From NCBI RefSeq assembly GCF_014650115.1, contig NZ_BMUI01000039.1:1-58635 (forward strand): DNA of 58,635 nt, in the 5' to 3' direction. Positions 11,920 through 22,200 of the stretch are shown piece by piece; position 1 is the first letter of the stretch, and each line of letters opens with the position of its first letter. This DNA comes from Streptomyces olivaceoviridis. GTDB lineage: Bacteria; Actinomycetota; Actinomycetes; Streptomycetales; Streptomycetaceae. Under the pieces are notes generated by a model. The model ran no database searches. It was not told where the DNA came from and worked only from the letters and a program-made list of their open reading frames with translations. The translations under genes and the position numbers were made by a program.

Positions 11920-11959
11920 CCACGAAACGCAAGCAAGAGAAAGAACGGGAGACGGACCA

Positions 11960-12418
11960 GTGGCCGACAACGCGCGGGCTAAAAGGCTGGCGGACCTCAT
12001 CCGGGAGGTGGTGGCCCAGAAGCTGCAGCGCGGGATCAAGGACCCGCGGCTCGGCTCACACGTCACCATCACGGACACCCGGGTCACCGGTGACCTCCGG
12101 GAGGCGACCGTCTTCTACACGGTCTACGGCGACGAGGAGGAGCGGAAGGCGGCAGCCGCCGGCCTGGAGAGCGCCAAGGGCATCCTGCGCTCCGAGGTGG
12201 GCCGCGCGGCCGGGGTGAAGTTCACGCCCACCCTGACCTTCGTGGCGGACGCCCTGCCGGACACCGCCCGGACCATCGAGGACCTCCTCGACAAGGCCCG
12301 GCAGTCCGACGAGAAGGTGCGCGAGGCGGCCACGGGCGCCACGTACGCCGGCGGCGCCGACCCGTACCGCAAGCCGGCGGAGGACGACAGCGACACGGAC
12401 GGCGACGCCACCGAATGA
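11960..12418 (+). CDS. rbfA: Ribosome-binding factor A
   Basis: A 152-residue RbfA, a KH-fold factor that binds the 30S subunit and helps late 16S maturation. Visible features are the N-terminal ARAKRLADLIREVVAQKLQR, the motif DPRLGSHVTITDTRVTGDLR, and AGVKFTPTLTFVADALPDTA. The C-terminal tail is acidic (EDDSDTDGDATE). The start is GTG 11960 after a purine-rich AGAACGGGAGACGGA stretch. The TGA overlaps the truB ATG (ATGA), so truB is translationally coupled. Confidence 0.95.
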   Translation: MADNARAKRLADLIREVVAQKLQRGIKDPRLGSHVTITDTRVTGDLREATVFYTVYGDEEERKAAAAGLESAKGILRSEVGRAAGVKFTPTLTFVADALPDTARTIEDLLDKARQSDEKVREAATGATYAGGADPYRKPAEDDSDTDGDATE

Positions 12419-13320
12419 CCCAGAAGCACACCGCGCCCGACGGCCTCGTCATCGTCGACAAGCCGTCGGGCTTCACTTCGCACGACGTGGTCGCCAAGAT
12501 GCGCGGGATCGCCAGGACCCGCCGCGTCGGCCACGCCGGCACCCTCGACCCGATGGCGACCGGCGTCCTGGTCCTCGGGGTCGAGCGCGCCACCAAGCTC
12601 CTCGGGCACCTGGCGCTCACCGAGAAGGAGTACCTGGGCACGGTCCGCCTGGGCCAGAACACCCTCACCGACGACGCCGAGGGCGAGATCACCTCGTCCG
12701 CCGACGCCTCCAAGGTGACCCGGGACGCCATCGACGCGGGCATCGCCAAGCTGACCGGCGACATCATGCAGGTGCCGTCCAAGGTCAGCGCCATCAAGAT
12801 CGACGGCGTACGGTCGTACAAGCGGGCCCGTGAGGGCGAGGACTTCGAGATCCCCGCCCGGCCGGTGACCATCTCCTCCTTCGCGGTGTACGACGTCCGG
12901 GACGCGGTCGCCGAGGACGGCACGCCCGTGCTCGACCTGGTGGTGTCGGTGGTCTGCTCCTCCGGCACCTACATCCGCGCCCTCGCCCGCGACCTGGGCG
13001 CCGACCTCGGCGTCGGCGGCCACCTCACCGCGCTGCGCCGCACCCGCGTCGGCCCGTACAAGCTGGACGCGGCGAAGACGCTGGACCAGCTCCAGCAGGA
13101 GCTGACCGTGATGCCGATCGCCGAGGCCGCCACCGCGGCGTTCCCGCGCTGGGAGGTCGACGCCAGGCGGTCCCGGCTGCTGCTGAACGGCGTCCGGCTG
13201 GAGATCCCCGACGAGTACGCGGCAGCCGGTCCCGTCGCCGTGTTCGACACCGAGGGCCGTTTCCTCGCGCTGGTCGAGGAACACCGGGGCAAGGCGAAGA
13301 GCCTGGCGGTCTTCGGCTGA
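12415..13320 (+). CDS. truB: tRNA pseudouridine-55 synthase
   Basis: A 301-residue TruB that makes the T-loop pseudouridine at tRNA position 55. The catalytic motif GHAGTLDPMATGVL holds the nucleophile Asp45. YLGTVRLGQNTLTDDAEG and SSGTYIRALARDLG are further family signatures, and a small C-terminal RNA-binding extension follows. The ATG overlaps the rbfA stop by ATGA. It closes the contiguous part of the translation operon: the usual next gene, ribF, is displaced by the 435-base repeat-bearing gap and a 4.4-kb gene. Confidence 0.96.
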   Translation: MTQKHTAPDGLVIVDKPSGFTSHDVVAKMRGIARTRRVGHAGTLDPMATGVLVLGVERATKLLGHLALTEKEYLGTVRLGQNTLTDDAEGEITSSADASKVTRDAIDAGIAKLTGDIMQVPSKVSAIKIDGVRSYKRAREGEDFEIPARPVTISSFAVYDVRDAVAEDGTPVLDLVVSVVCSSGTYIRALARDLGADLGVGGHLTALRRTRVGPYKLDAAKTLDQLQQELTVMPIAEAATAAFPRWEVDARRSRLLLNGVRLEIPDEYAAAGPVAVFDTEGRFLALVEEHRGKAKSLAVFG

Positions 13321-13408
13321 GGACCTGCGGGCCTGAAGCCCTGAGGGACTGAGCGCCTCAGGCTCAGAGGGCCGAGCTGTGAGCCCCGAGGACGGGCCGC
13401 ACGGATCG

Positions 13409-13532
13409 GCTGTCCGCCGTGGAGTGGCCGTCTGCCGTGGAGTGGCCGTCTGCCGTGGAGTGGCTGTGTGCCGTGGACCGGCTGTCTGCCGTCGAGTGGC
13501 TCCCCCGTGGGCCGGCTGTCTGCCGTGGAGCG
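13409..13532. repeat. 18-bp imperfect tandem repeat downstream of truB
   Basis: Units of the type gccgtctgccgtggagtg run from 13409 to 13498 as five contiguous 18-base copies, two of them identical (13427-13444 and 13445-13462). A 16-base variant and one more copy follow to 13532. The unit length is a multiple of three, so open frames arise on both strands by chance. None has a convincing start, so I treat the 13321-13755 gap as non-coding. Confidence 0.8.
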
Positions 13533-13755
13533 GCGGCCGGCCACACGGGTCGGTCCTGCCGCCGCTCCACGGTCCCCCCCGGTTCCCCCACCCCTAGGGT
13601 TATCCAGCGACTTCCGCCTATTCACCCGTCCGGGCAGGCGCTCGGAGTGAACCGGGGGAGCGGAAGGGGGCGCGTTCATCACGCGATCTGTCCCGCCGAT
13701 CATCCCCCGCCTACCGTCGGAACCAGGGCACGGGGACGGGCGGGGAGGTACGACC

Positions 13756-16700
13756 ATGACGGAACGGGGCCCGCGGGGCGGAAGCGGGCGCCGGGGGCAC
13801 GGGTGCGAAGAGCGGCCGGTCGAGGAGCGGGCCGAGGGGGAGTGCGCGGGCGGGCTCGGCGCATACGGGGTGCGGCCGTCCGGGGCGCGCGTGGACGAGG
13901 ACTGCGTCGCTGGTGGGCCGGGCGCGGGTCCGGGTGACCGTGCCCTGGCCACCACTCCGGCCGACGACACGGGCGCGGGCGCCGGGACCGGCCGCTGCGA
14001 CGCCGCTCTCGTCCGCATCCGGGACCTGGCCGGCCGCCCGCGCGGACTCGGCTTCCTCGCCGATCACGAGGGCACCCTGCTCACCAGCCACGAGGCTGTC
14101 GACGGCCTGCCCCGGCTGGTGCTGCACGCCGGCGGCGACCGTACCTGCGTGGTCGGCCCCGACGCGGTCACCGCACTGCCCGGTCTCGACCTCGCCCTGG
14201 TGCGCACCGAGGGCCTCGGCGTGGAGCCGCTGCCGCTGACCGTGCGGGAGCGGATCGACGCCGGCACCTATGTCCAGGTCGCCGCCGGCTGCTGGCGCGA
14301 GGCGCGCGTGCTGGCCGCCACGCAGGTGACGTACACCGCCACGGACCGCTTCCACCTCCTGGACGACGCGCTGGAGCTGGCCATCGGCACGGCCGGCCGG
14401 GACGCGCTCCGGCTGGGCGGCGGCGCGGCCGGCGGACCGGTGCTCGACGCGCGCACCGGCGCGGTCGTCGGCGTCCTCGGCACCGCCTTGCACAGTGCCC
14501 AGCGCGACGCGGGCTTCGCGGTGCCGCTGCGGCCCGCCGACGGCGCCCTCGCCGACCTGCTCGCCCGCAACGCGGCCACCGTGCCCGCGTACGGCGCCGA
14601 CCTCAACCTCGCCGGCATCCTCCAGCTGACCATGACCTCGGTCGGGCAGGACGGCCCCCCGGGCGCCGTCGAGCCGGTCGAACGCCCCGGCATCGCCGGG
14701 GAGTTGGCCGACTTCGCCGCTGGCGGCCGGCCCGTGCTCGGCCTCGTCGGCGCGCCGGGCAGCGGTCGTACGACGGAACTCGCGGCGCTCGCCGCCCGCC
14801 GTGCCCGGGGTGAGCGGCCGGCCCCCACGCTGTGGTTGCGCGGTGCCGGCCTGAGGGGCACCGACGCCTCGGTGGCCGACGTGGCCCACCGCGCCTTGGC
14901 GCGTGCCGCCCGGATCATCGCCGCCTCCCGTTCCGGCCGACCCGAAGACCTCGGCGACATCACCCCCGAGCGCGTGGCCCGCCTCGCCGTCCGGGCCGGC
15001 CGCCCGCTGCTGCTCCTCCTGGACTGCCCCGAGGAGATGCCCCCCGCCCTCGCCGACCGTCTGTCCGCCTGGGCCCAGGGCGCGGCCACCTGGCTGACCG
15101 AGACGGGAACCCGCCTGGTGGTGGCCTGCCGGGAGGAACACTGGGAACGCACCGGCCGGGCCTTCCCACCGGCCGTCCTCCATGTGCCGGGCGACTCGGG
15201 GGAGCCGGTGCGAACGCCGCCTGACCACAGGGTTCCGGCGGGCGGCGGCGAGCCGCCGGCGACGGAGCGTGGAGCCGGGGCCCCGACGAGCGACCCTGGT
15301 CCGGACCGTGCGCCGGCCGGCACTGAGTCTCCGGAGCGCAGCGGGCCCAGTGGCCCTGGGGGGCGAGGAGACGGTGCGGGGTCGGACCGTACGCCGGCCG
15401 ACTCCGCGGCTCGGGCGGGCGGTGCTGGTGCCGTGTACGCGTCGGCTGGCTCTGCGACCCCGGTGGGCGGCGGTGAGCCGCTGCACAGCGCACCGGCAGG
15501 CCCTCCGGCTGTGCCCCCGGGCTCAGCCGGACCGGCCGTGCTGCCGCACGGTGACGCCGGCCGCGCGCCCTCGCCTGGCGCCTCGCCCGTCGGCGCCTCG
15601 CGCGTGGGCGCCTCGCCCGTCGGCGCCTCGCGCGTGGGCGCCTCGCCCGTCGGCGCCGAGCCGCAGGTCCCCCTGCCTCGCCTTGCCTCCCCGGCGGGCA
15701 GCTCCGAGCCGCACCACCCCCCGGCCCGCCTCGCCTCCCCGGCCGACAGCCCCGTACCGGACCGCACCCCCGGCACCCCCGCCACCCCACCCCAGGCATC
15801 CGCCGCACCCGCCGAGTCGGTCCCCGGCGCCCCGGGCGAGGCCCCTCGCACCTCCGCGACGCCACCCCAGGCATCCCCCGCACCCCCCGAGTCGGTCCCC
15901 GGCGTTCCCGGCGCCGCCGGCGAAGCCCCTCTCACCCCCGCCACCGACCCCCTTCCGCCCTGTCTGCGGATCGGGGACTTCACGATCGATGAGGCGCGGT
16001 GGGCTCGCGTGCGGTACGGGATTCCGGAGGGTGCGCTCGGTGAGCGGGACGCGCGGCATCCGCTCGTGCTGCGGCTGTTGTCCGAGGTGCGGGCCGCCGT
16101 ACCCGACGCACCGGTCATCGGGCCCCTCGACCGGCACGACGTGTTCGCCGCCTACCTCGATCTGATGTGCCTGCGCATCGCGGTCCGCCTGGCCGCCGTC
16201 GGCGGTCTGCGCGGAAGGGCCGTGCGGCGGCTGGCGGCGCGGGTGGCCGGGCAGGTGCACGAGGCCGCCCGGCGCAGCCTCGGGCCGGGGCAGGGGGCGC
16301 TGGAGGGGGAGTCGTTCGAGGCGGTGTTCCCCTGGGGCCCCGCCCCGGCCCGGCTCGGCGGCGGTACCGGCTGGGCCTCCGCCGTGCTGACCGAGGGCCT
16401 CCTCGTGCCGGCCGGTACCGGCTACCGCTTCGCCCACGAGGAACTGGCCGACTGGATCCAGGGCACGCACCTGGACCTGGACGCGGCGCTGCGGGCCCTG
16501 GTGCACCGCGTCGGCGAACCGAGCGCCCCCCGCCCGGTGCCGCACCATCGCGTCGGACCCGTCGTCCAGGCGCTGCTGCTCCTCGCCCGCCAGCAAGGGA
16601 CCGAACAACTCACCCTGCGACTGAGGGAGTTGGTCGACGCCCTCGACCGTGACACCGGCTCCTGGTGGGCCGCCCGGCTGCTCGCCCGGACCCTGCTCCA

Positions 16701-18123
16701 GGTCCCGGACGCGACGCCGTACACCGAGGTGCTGCGCCTGCTCGCCGACCGTGTCGTCGCCTGGCGCGGCGCCCGGCGGCCCGTACCGGCCGACTTCCGC
16801 CCCGCCTTCTGGACTGGCCTGCCCGTCCCCGACACCGAGCGCCTGGACCTGCTGCGCCGCCTCGTCCTGGCGGACCCGGCGCCCCCCGCGGCAGGCGACC
16901 GGTACCTGGACGCCGTCGCCGGACTGCTCGCCGCCGCCCCCACCGTCGTACAGCCCCTGCTCACCCGGTGGTTCACGGACGAGCGGCCACTCCCCGCGAC
17001 CCCGCACGCCACCGTGGCCACCGCCGCGCAGGCGCTGCTGCACACCCACCGGCACGGCGCCCTGGACGATCTCACCGAGGTGCTGGCGGCCTGCGCGCAC
17101 CGGCGTGCCGACGAACTGCTCGCCGTCCTCGCCGAGGAGGAGCCGTCGGCCCTCTGCCGGGCGGTGGACCGCTGGGCGCACGACGAGCGCCCCGCCCGCC
17201 GGGTCGCGGCCGTGGCCTTCGCCCTGCGCGCGGCCCCCCACGCCCGCTCGGACGCCGACCGCGAGCTGCTGCGCTACGCCGCCCTCACCCTGCTCGCCCG
17301 CCCGGCCGACCGCACCCTGCACGGCGCCGCCCTCGCCCTGCTGGTCCGCGATCCGCGCAGCCGGGACCGGCACCTGCCCGCGGCCCTGCGCCACTTCACC
17401 GACGGCGACCCGCAGTTCCCGCCCAGCGCCCTCGTCCCGGCCCTGACCACGCACCCGGAACCGGTCCTGGAGGCCTTCCGCGTCCGCCTGTGCGCCCCGG
17501 GCGCCGGCGGCCCGGAGACCGGAGCGGTCCTGCGCGGCCTCACGCAGGTCGACACCCCGGCCCTGGCCCGCCGGGTCGCCGCGCTCGTCCAGGAGGCGCT
17601 GCGGCTGCGCCCGGAGACCGCCGGACCCGTCGCCGGCCAGGTCGCCGGGCATGTCGGGCGCCGCCTCGAACAGGGCCCCACCGCCCGCCCGGTCCTGCTG
17701 CCCCTCGTCACCGGCCTGCTCGACGGCGCTCCCGAACCCCTCCGGGCGGCCCTCGCCACCGTCCTCGCCGCCCCCGGTTCCCCCGCCTCCCGCCCGTTCC
17801 GCCGCGAGCTGCTGGAGTTCCTGCTCGCCCGGGAAGGGGACCCGTCCGTCCTGCTCGCCGTCCTGCACGCGGCCACGGAACACGGCGGCCGGGAGGAGGA
17901 GGCCCGCGGCCTGGTCCACCGCACCGGCCTGCTCCTCGTCCGCACGCCCGAGGGCGCCACCCGTTTCGACCGCGCCCTGGTCGACATCGGCCGGCACGTG
18001 CCCGGCTTCGCCGCCCGCATGGCCCGCTGGCTGAACGAGACCCCGGACGACTGGGCGGCCGTGGTCGGCCCCAGCGCCCGCCGCATGATCGAGAGCCTGG
18101 CGGGCGTGCGTGTACCGGCCTGA
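13756..18123 (+). CDS. Trypsin-like (serine-less) domain fused to P-loop NTPase and helical repeats
   Basis: A 1455-residue multidomain protein. Residues about 80-265 have a trypsin-like layout: LLTSHEAVDG with His112, LDLALVRT with Asp145, and GAAGGPVLDARTGAVVGVLG where the G-x-S-G-G serine is replaced by Ala225. A NACHT/AAA-type NTPase follows, with Walker A GAPGSGRTT at 332-340 and Walker B LLLLLDCPEE around Asp423. Residues about 480-735 are a Pro/Ala/Gly/Ser-rich, repeat-bearing stretch between the strand LVVACREEHWE and the lid-like IGDFTIDEARW. The remainder is helical, ARM/HEAT-like. ATG 13756 follows GGGGAGGT. No signal peptide or membrane segment is seen. Trypsin-NACHT fusions are known in bacterial conflict and signalling systems; a scaffold or sensor role here is inference. 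Confidence 0.7.
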   Translation: MTERGPRGGSGRRGHGCEERPVEERAEGECAGGLGAYGVRPSGARVDEDCVAGGPGAGPGDRALATTPADDTGAGAGTGRCDAALVRIRDLAGRPRGLGFLADHEGTLLTSHEAVDGLPRLVLHAGGDRTCVVGPDAVTALPGLDLALVRTEGLGVEPLPLTVRERIDAGTYVQVAAGCWREARVLAATQVTYTATDRFHLLDDALELAIGTAGRDALRLGGGAAGGPVLDARTGAVVGVLGTALHSAQRDAGFAVPLRPADGALADLLARNAATVPAYGADLNLAGILQLTMTSVGQDGPPGAVEPVERPGIAGELADFAAGGRPVLGLVGAPGSGRTTELAALAARRARGERPAPTLWLRGAGLRGTDASVADVAHRALARAARIIAASRSGRPEDLGDITPERVARLAVRAGRPLLLLLDCPEEMPPALADRLSAWAQGAATWLTETGTRLVVACREEHWERTGRAFPPAVLHVPGDSGEPVRTPPDHRVPAGGGEPPATERGAGAPTSDPGPDRAPAGTESPERSGPSGPGGRGDGAGSDRTPADSAARAGGAGAVYASAGSATPVGGGEPLHSAPAGPPAVPPGSAGPAVLPHGDAGRAPSPGASPVGASRVGASPVGASRVGASPVGAEPQVPLPRLASPAGSSEPHHPPARLASPADSPVPDRTPGTPATPPQASAAPAESVPGAPGEAPRTSATPPQASPAPPESVPGVPGAAGEAPLTPATDPLPPCLRIGDFTIDEARWARVRYGIPEGALGERDARHPLVLRLLSEVRAAVPDAPVIGPLDRHDVFAAYLDLMCLRIAVRLAAVGGLRGRAVRRLAARVAGQVHEAARRSLGPGQGALEGESFEAVFPWGPAPARLGGGTGWASAVLTEGLLVPAGTGYRFAHEELADWIQGTHLDLDAALRALVHRVGEPSAPRPVPHHRVGPVVQALLLLARQQGTEQLTLRLRELVDALDRDTGSWWAARLLARTLLQVPDATPYTEVLRLLADRVVAWRGARRPVPADFRPAFWTGLPVPDTERLDLLRRLVLADPAPPAAGDRYLDAVAGLLAAAPTVVQPLLTRWFTDERPLPATPHATVATAAQALLHTHRHGALDDLTEVLAACAHRRADELLAVLAEEEPSALCRAVDRWAHDERPARRVAAVAFALRAAPHARSDADRELLRYAALTLLARPADRTLHGAALALLVRDPRSRDRHLPAALRHFTDGDPQFPPSALVPALTTHPEPVLEAFRVRLCAPGAGGPETGAVLRGLTQVDTPALARRVAALVQEALRLRPETAGPVAGQVAGHVGRRLEQGPTARPVLLPLVTGLLDGAPEPLRAALATVLAAPGSPASRPFRRELLEFLLAREGDPSVLLAVLHAATEHGGREEEARGLVHRTGLLLVRTPEGATRFDRALVDIGRHVPGFAARMARWLNETPDDWAAVVGPSARRMIESLAGVRVPA
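15581..15657 (+). repeat. 30-bp tandem repeat inside the NTPase gene
   Basis: Two full copies (15581-15610 and 15611-15640) and a partial copy of a 30-base unit encode ASPVGASRVG. A second, degenerate repeat pair (ATPPQAS...ESVPG) follows in the same linker at about 15780-15930. Both lie in frame in the disordered insertion. Confidence 0.85.
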
Positions 18124-18253
18124 GCCGCGTCGGGGACGTGCGCCCCGTCACAGCCCCCATGCCGATGCTGGCGCGGGGCACCCGGCATGGCACCCTTAGA
18201 CCTGCACGACGAGGTCAAGACAGACACGGACAAGGGTTCGAGGAGCGGTCACA

Positions 18254-19201
18254 GTGCAGCGCTGGCGTGGCTTGGAGGACATCCCCGAGGACTGGGGGCG
18301 CAGCGTCGTCACCATCGGTTCCTACGACGGCGTCCACCGCGGTCACCAGCTGATCATCCAGCACGCCGTCGACCGGGCCCGCGAGCTCGGCGTCCCGGCC
18401 GTCGTGGTCACCTTCGACCCGCACCCCAGCGAGGTCGTCCGTCCGGGCAGCCACCCGCCGCTGCTCGCCCCGCACCACCGCCGCGCCGAGCTCATGACCG
18501 AGCTGGGCGTCGACGCGTGCCTCATCCTGCCCTTCACCACCGAGTTCTCCAAGCTCTCGCCCGCCGACTTCGTGGTGAAGGTCCTGGTGGACAAGCTGCA
18601 CGCCAAGGCGGTCGTGGAGGGCCCCAACTTCCGCTTCGGCCACAAGGCGGCAGGCAACGTCGAGTTCCTCATCGAGCAGGGCAGAATCTACGACTTCGAG
18701 GTCGAGGTCGTCGATCTGTACGTCACCGGTGAAGCGGGCGGCGGCGAGCCGTTCTCCTCGACGCTGACCCGCCGCCTGGTCGCCGAGGGCGATGTCGCGG
18801 GCGCCCGCGAGATCCTCGGCCGCCCGCACCGCGTGGAGGGGGTCGTCGTCCGCGGCGCCCAGCGCGGCCGGGAACTGGGCTTCCCGACGGCCAACGTCGA
18901 GACGCTCCCGCACACCGCCATCCCCGCCGACGGCGTGTACGCCGGATACCTGCACGCCCAGGGCGAGGCCATGCCGGCCGCGATCTCCGTCGGCACGAAC
19001 CCGCAGTTCGACGGCACCGAGCGCACGGTGGAGGCGTACGCGATCGACCGCGTCGGCCTCGACCTGTACGGTCTGCACGTCGCCGTCGACTTCCTCGCGT
19101 ACGTGCGCGGGCAGGCGAAGTTCGAGTCGCTGGAGGCTCTGCTGGAGCAGATGGCCGCGGATGTGAAGCGGTGCCGGGAGATCGTGGCGGCGGAGGAGTA
19201 G
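18254..19201 (+). CDS. ribF: Bifunctional riboflavin kinase/FAD synthetase
   Basis: A 315-residue RibF that phosphorylates riboflavin to FMN and adenylylates FMN to FAD. The N-terminal nucleotidyltransferase domain has VTIGSYDGVHRGHQ (HxGH-type) and VVTFDPHPSEVVRPG. The C-terminal flavokinase domain begins near HRVEGVVVRGAQRGRELGFP and has the PTAN motif (FPTANV). The start is GTG 18254 after GAGGAG at about 18239-18244. It is normally next to truB and rpsO; here it is flanked by the large NTPase gene and by the ESX locus. Confidence 0.95.
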   Translation: MQRWRGLEDIPEDWGRSVVTIGSYDGVHRGHQLIIQHAVDRARELGVPAVVVTFDPHPSEVVRPGSHPPLLAPHHRRAELMTELGVDACLILPFTTEFSKLSPADFVVKVLVDKLHAKAVVEGPNFRFGHKAAGNVEFLIEQGRIYDFEVEVVDLYVTGEAGGGEPFSSTLTRRLVAEGDVAGAREILGRPHRVEGVVVRGAQRGRELGFPTANVETLPHTAIPADGVYAGYLHAQGEAMPAAISVGTNPQFDGTERTVEAYAIDRVGLDLYGLHVAVDFLAYVRGQAKFESLEALLEQMAADVKRCREIVAAEE

Positions 19202-19248
19202 CCGCTCGTTCCGGCGGGAGTCGTTCCAGCGAGGCTCGTCACAGCGAG

Positions 19249-19285
19249 AAGGGCGGCCGGTGCGGTGAGCACCGGCCGCCCTTTC
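19249..19285. terminator. Bidirectional terminator between ribF and the ESX locus
   Basis: A perfect 13-base stem GGGCGGCCGGTGC/GCACCGGCCGCCC (19251-19281) with loop GGTGA, flanked by AA on the left and TTT on the right, can end transcription from both convergent genes. Confidence 0.85.
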
Positions 19286-19295
19286 TCGTGGCCTC

Positions 19296-22200
19296 TTACT
19301 GCTGGGGCGGGGCCGGGGGAGCCGGGGGGGCCTGCGGAGGCTGCTGTCCCGGCTGGGCCTGGGGCTGGGGCTGCGGCTGTCCGGTCTGCGGGTATCCCGG
19401 CTGCTGCGGCGCCGCCGGGTACGGCTGCGGCTGGCCCTGCTGAGGCGGGTACGGCTGCTGCGCCGGGGCGTACGGTTGACCCGGGGCCGGCGGATACGGC
19501 TCACCGGGGGCCGGGGGATACGGCTGTCCGGGGGCCGGGGGATACGGCTGTCCGGCGCCGTACAACTGTTCCGGCATGGGCTGCCCCGGCATGGGCTGGC
19601 CGGGCATGGGCTGGCCAGGCACCGGCCCTCCCGGCATGGGCGGGGCGGCCACCGGCGGCGGGTTGCCGTCGCTCGTCCACAGGCCGTGCGCCTGCTGGTG
19701 ACGGGTGAAGTCCTCGGCGACCATCGCGGCGAGGTTGAAGTACGCCTCACGCGTCTTCGGCCGCATCATGTCGAGGTCGACCTCGGCGCCGGCCGCCAGA
19801 TGCTCGTCGAAGGGCACGACGATGACGCCGCGGGTGCGGGTCTCGAAGTGCGCCACGATGTCCTCGACCTTGATCATCTTGCCGGTCTCGCGGACCCCGG
19901 AGATCACGGTGAGGGAGCGGGAGACCAGGTCGGCGTACCCGTGGGCGGACAGCCAGTCCAGTGTCGTACTGGCGCTGCTCGCGCCGTCCACGGACGGCGT
20001 GGAGATGATGATGAGCTGGTCGGCGAGGTCGAGCACCCCGCGCATGGCGCTGTACAGCAGACCGGTGCCCGAGTCGGTCAGGATGACCGGGTACTGCCGG
20101 CCGAGCACGTCGATCGCGCGCCGGTAGTCCTCGTCGTTGAACGTGGTCGAGACGGCCGGGTCCACGTCGTTGGCGATGATCTCCAGACCGGAGGGTGCCT
20201 GGGAGGTGAACCGCCGGATGTCCATGTACGAGTTGAGGTACGGGATGGCCTGGACGAGGTCACGGATGGTGGCCCCGGTCTCCCGGCGCACCCGCCGCCC
20301 GAGCGTACCGGCGTCCGGGTTGGCGTCGATGGCGAGGATCTTGTCCTGCCGCTCGGTGGCGAGGGTGGAGCCGAGCGCGGTGGTGGTCGTGGTCTTCCCG
20401 ACACCGCCCTTGAGGCTGATGACCGCGATCCGGTAGCAGGACAGCACCGGCGTGCGGATCAGCTCCAGCTTGCGCTGCCGCTCGGCCTCCTCCTTCTTGC
20501 CGCCGAGCTTGAACCGGCCGCTCGCGGCCGCGGGCCGCCCGCTCTTCGCCTTCTGCTTCTTGTTGTTGAGCAGCCGGTCCGAGGACAGCTCCACGGCGGC
20601 GGTGTAACCGAGCGGCGCGGCACCGGGGTTGGTCGGCTGCCGCTGATCGTGCTGAAGGGGCTGCGGCCACGCGGCACCGGAGCGGGGGTCGACCGGGGCG
20701 TGCGGAGCGCCGGGGGCACCGTCCGGGTTCTGAGGCGGCTGCGGGAACCCGTAACCGCCCTGCTGGGCCTGCGGGTCGGGATTCCCCGGCTGCGGGAAAC
20801 CGTAGCCGCCGGGCTGCGCCGCGGGGTTGGGCACGCCCGGCTGCGGGAATCCGTAACCGCTCGGCGGCGTGGGGCCGTTGGAGTGCGGCTGGGGCGCCGG
20901 GGGCTGCGGGAATCCGTAGCCGCCGGGCTGGGCCGGTGGGGTGGGCGTGCCGGGCTGGGGGAAGCCGTAGCCGCTCGGCGGCGTGGGGCCGGGCGTGGGG
21001 CCGTTGGGGGCCGGCTGCGGGCCGGGTACCGGAGCGCCGGGCGCACCCGGCTGACCCGGCTGGTGGGCGGGGGCGGCCTGCCCGGCTTGGTTCGGCTGGT
21101 GCCACGCGGTGGGCGCGGGCTGCGGGGCCTGCGGCTGGAACGGCGGCTGCTGGCCGGGCATGCCGGCGGGACCCTGACCGCCGGTCGCCTGTGGCTGCTG
21201 GCCGGGCATCGGACCGGGCTGCTGTGGGGCGGCGGCCGGCTGCTGCCTGGGCTGTGCGGGCCATTGGGCGGCGGCAGCCGGGGCGGCGGGCTGGTACGAG
21301 GGCGGCAGCGGGGGCAGCCCGTTCTGCGGCGCGGGCGGCGTCCAGCCAGGCTGGGCACCCTGCGGGGCCGGGGAAGCGGGCGGCACGGCGGCGTAGGGGT
21401 CGCCGGGAGCGGGCTGAGCCGCGTGGGGCTGGGCGCCGGGGTGGACGGCGTCCGGCTGGGGGAAGCCGTATCCGCCGGGCTGCCCGGGGGCGGGGTGGGG
21501 TGTGTGCGCCTGCGGGGCGCCGGATTCCGGGGTACCGGGGTGGGGTGTCTGTGCCTGCGGGGCGCCGGATTCCGGGGTACCGGAGGGGGCGGCGTCGGTG
21601 TGCTGGGCCGCGCTGTCCGACGCACCGCTGTCCGCAGCACCGTCACCCGGCAGTGCGCTGTCGTCCGCCGCGCCCGGCTGAGGCGCACCGGCCTGGGCCG
21701 TCACGCTCGCGGCCCCGGCGTCCGAGGGCTTCGGCGCATCGGACTGCGCCGAGTCGGCGGAGCCCTCCGTCCCGGCGGGACGCACGGCGTCGGCGGCGCC
21801 CCCGTCAGCGCCGGCCTTCTCGGAGTCACCCTCCTCAGCGGCGGCCTGTTCGGCAACGCTCCCATCGGACTCATCCGGCTCATCCGACGCGGTCTTCTCA
21901 TCGGCGGTGTTTCCGTCGGACGCGGAACCCCCCGAAACGGCGGCCTCCGCCACCGAGCCGTCCTGCGCGGCGGCCTCGCCACCGGACTCCTCGGCGCCGT
22001 CCTCGCCGCCGGACGCCCCGGCACGGTCGACGTCGTCCTCGCTGTCGACGGACTCCTCGGCCCCGGAGGCACCGAGAGAACCCTCCGAACCACCGGCCCC
22101 CTCGACGTCGACAGAGCCCTCGGCACCACCGGAACCCTCATCCCCGGACTCGGCCGACTCTCCGGACTCGGCCGGCTCTCCGGCGACACCGGCGCGCTCG

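Noticed and set aside
13409..13532. CRISPR array
   Set aside because: The 18-bp units are contiguous with no unique spacers, and no cas genes are present in the window.
13419..13937. Possible small proteins encoded by the 18-bp repeat
   Set aside because: Repeat unit is a multiple of three so open frames arise automatically; no start with a ribosome binding site and no recognisable sequence.
15523..17997. An 824-codon minus-strand frame opposite the large NTPase gene
   Set aside because: Shadow frame produced by third-position GC; Gly/Arg/Gln-rich without domains.
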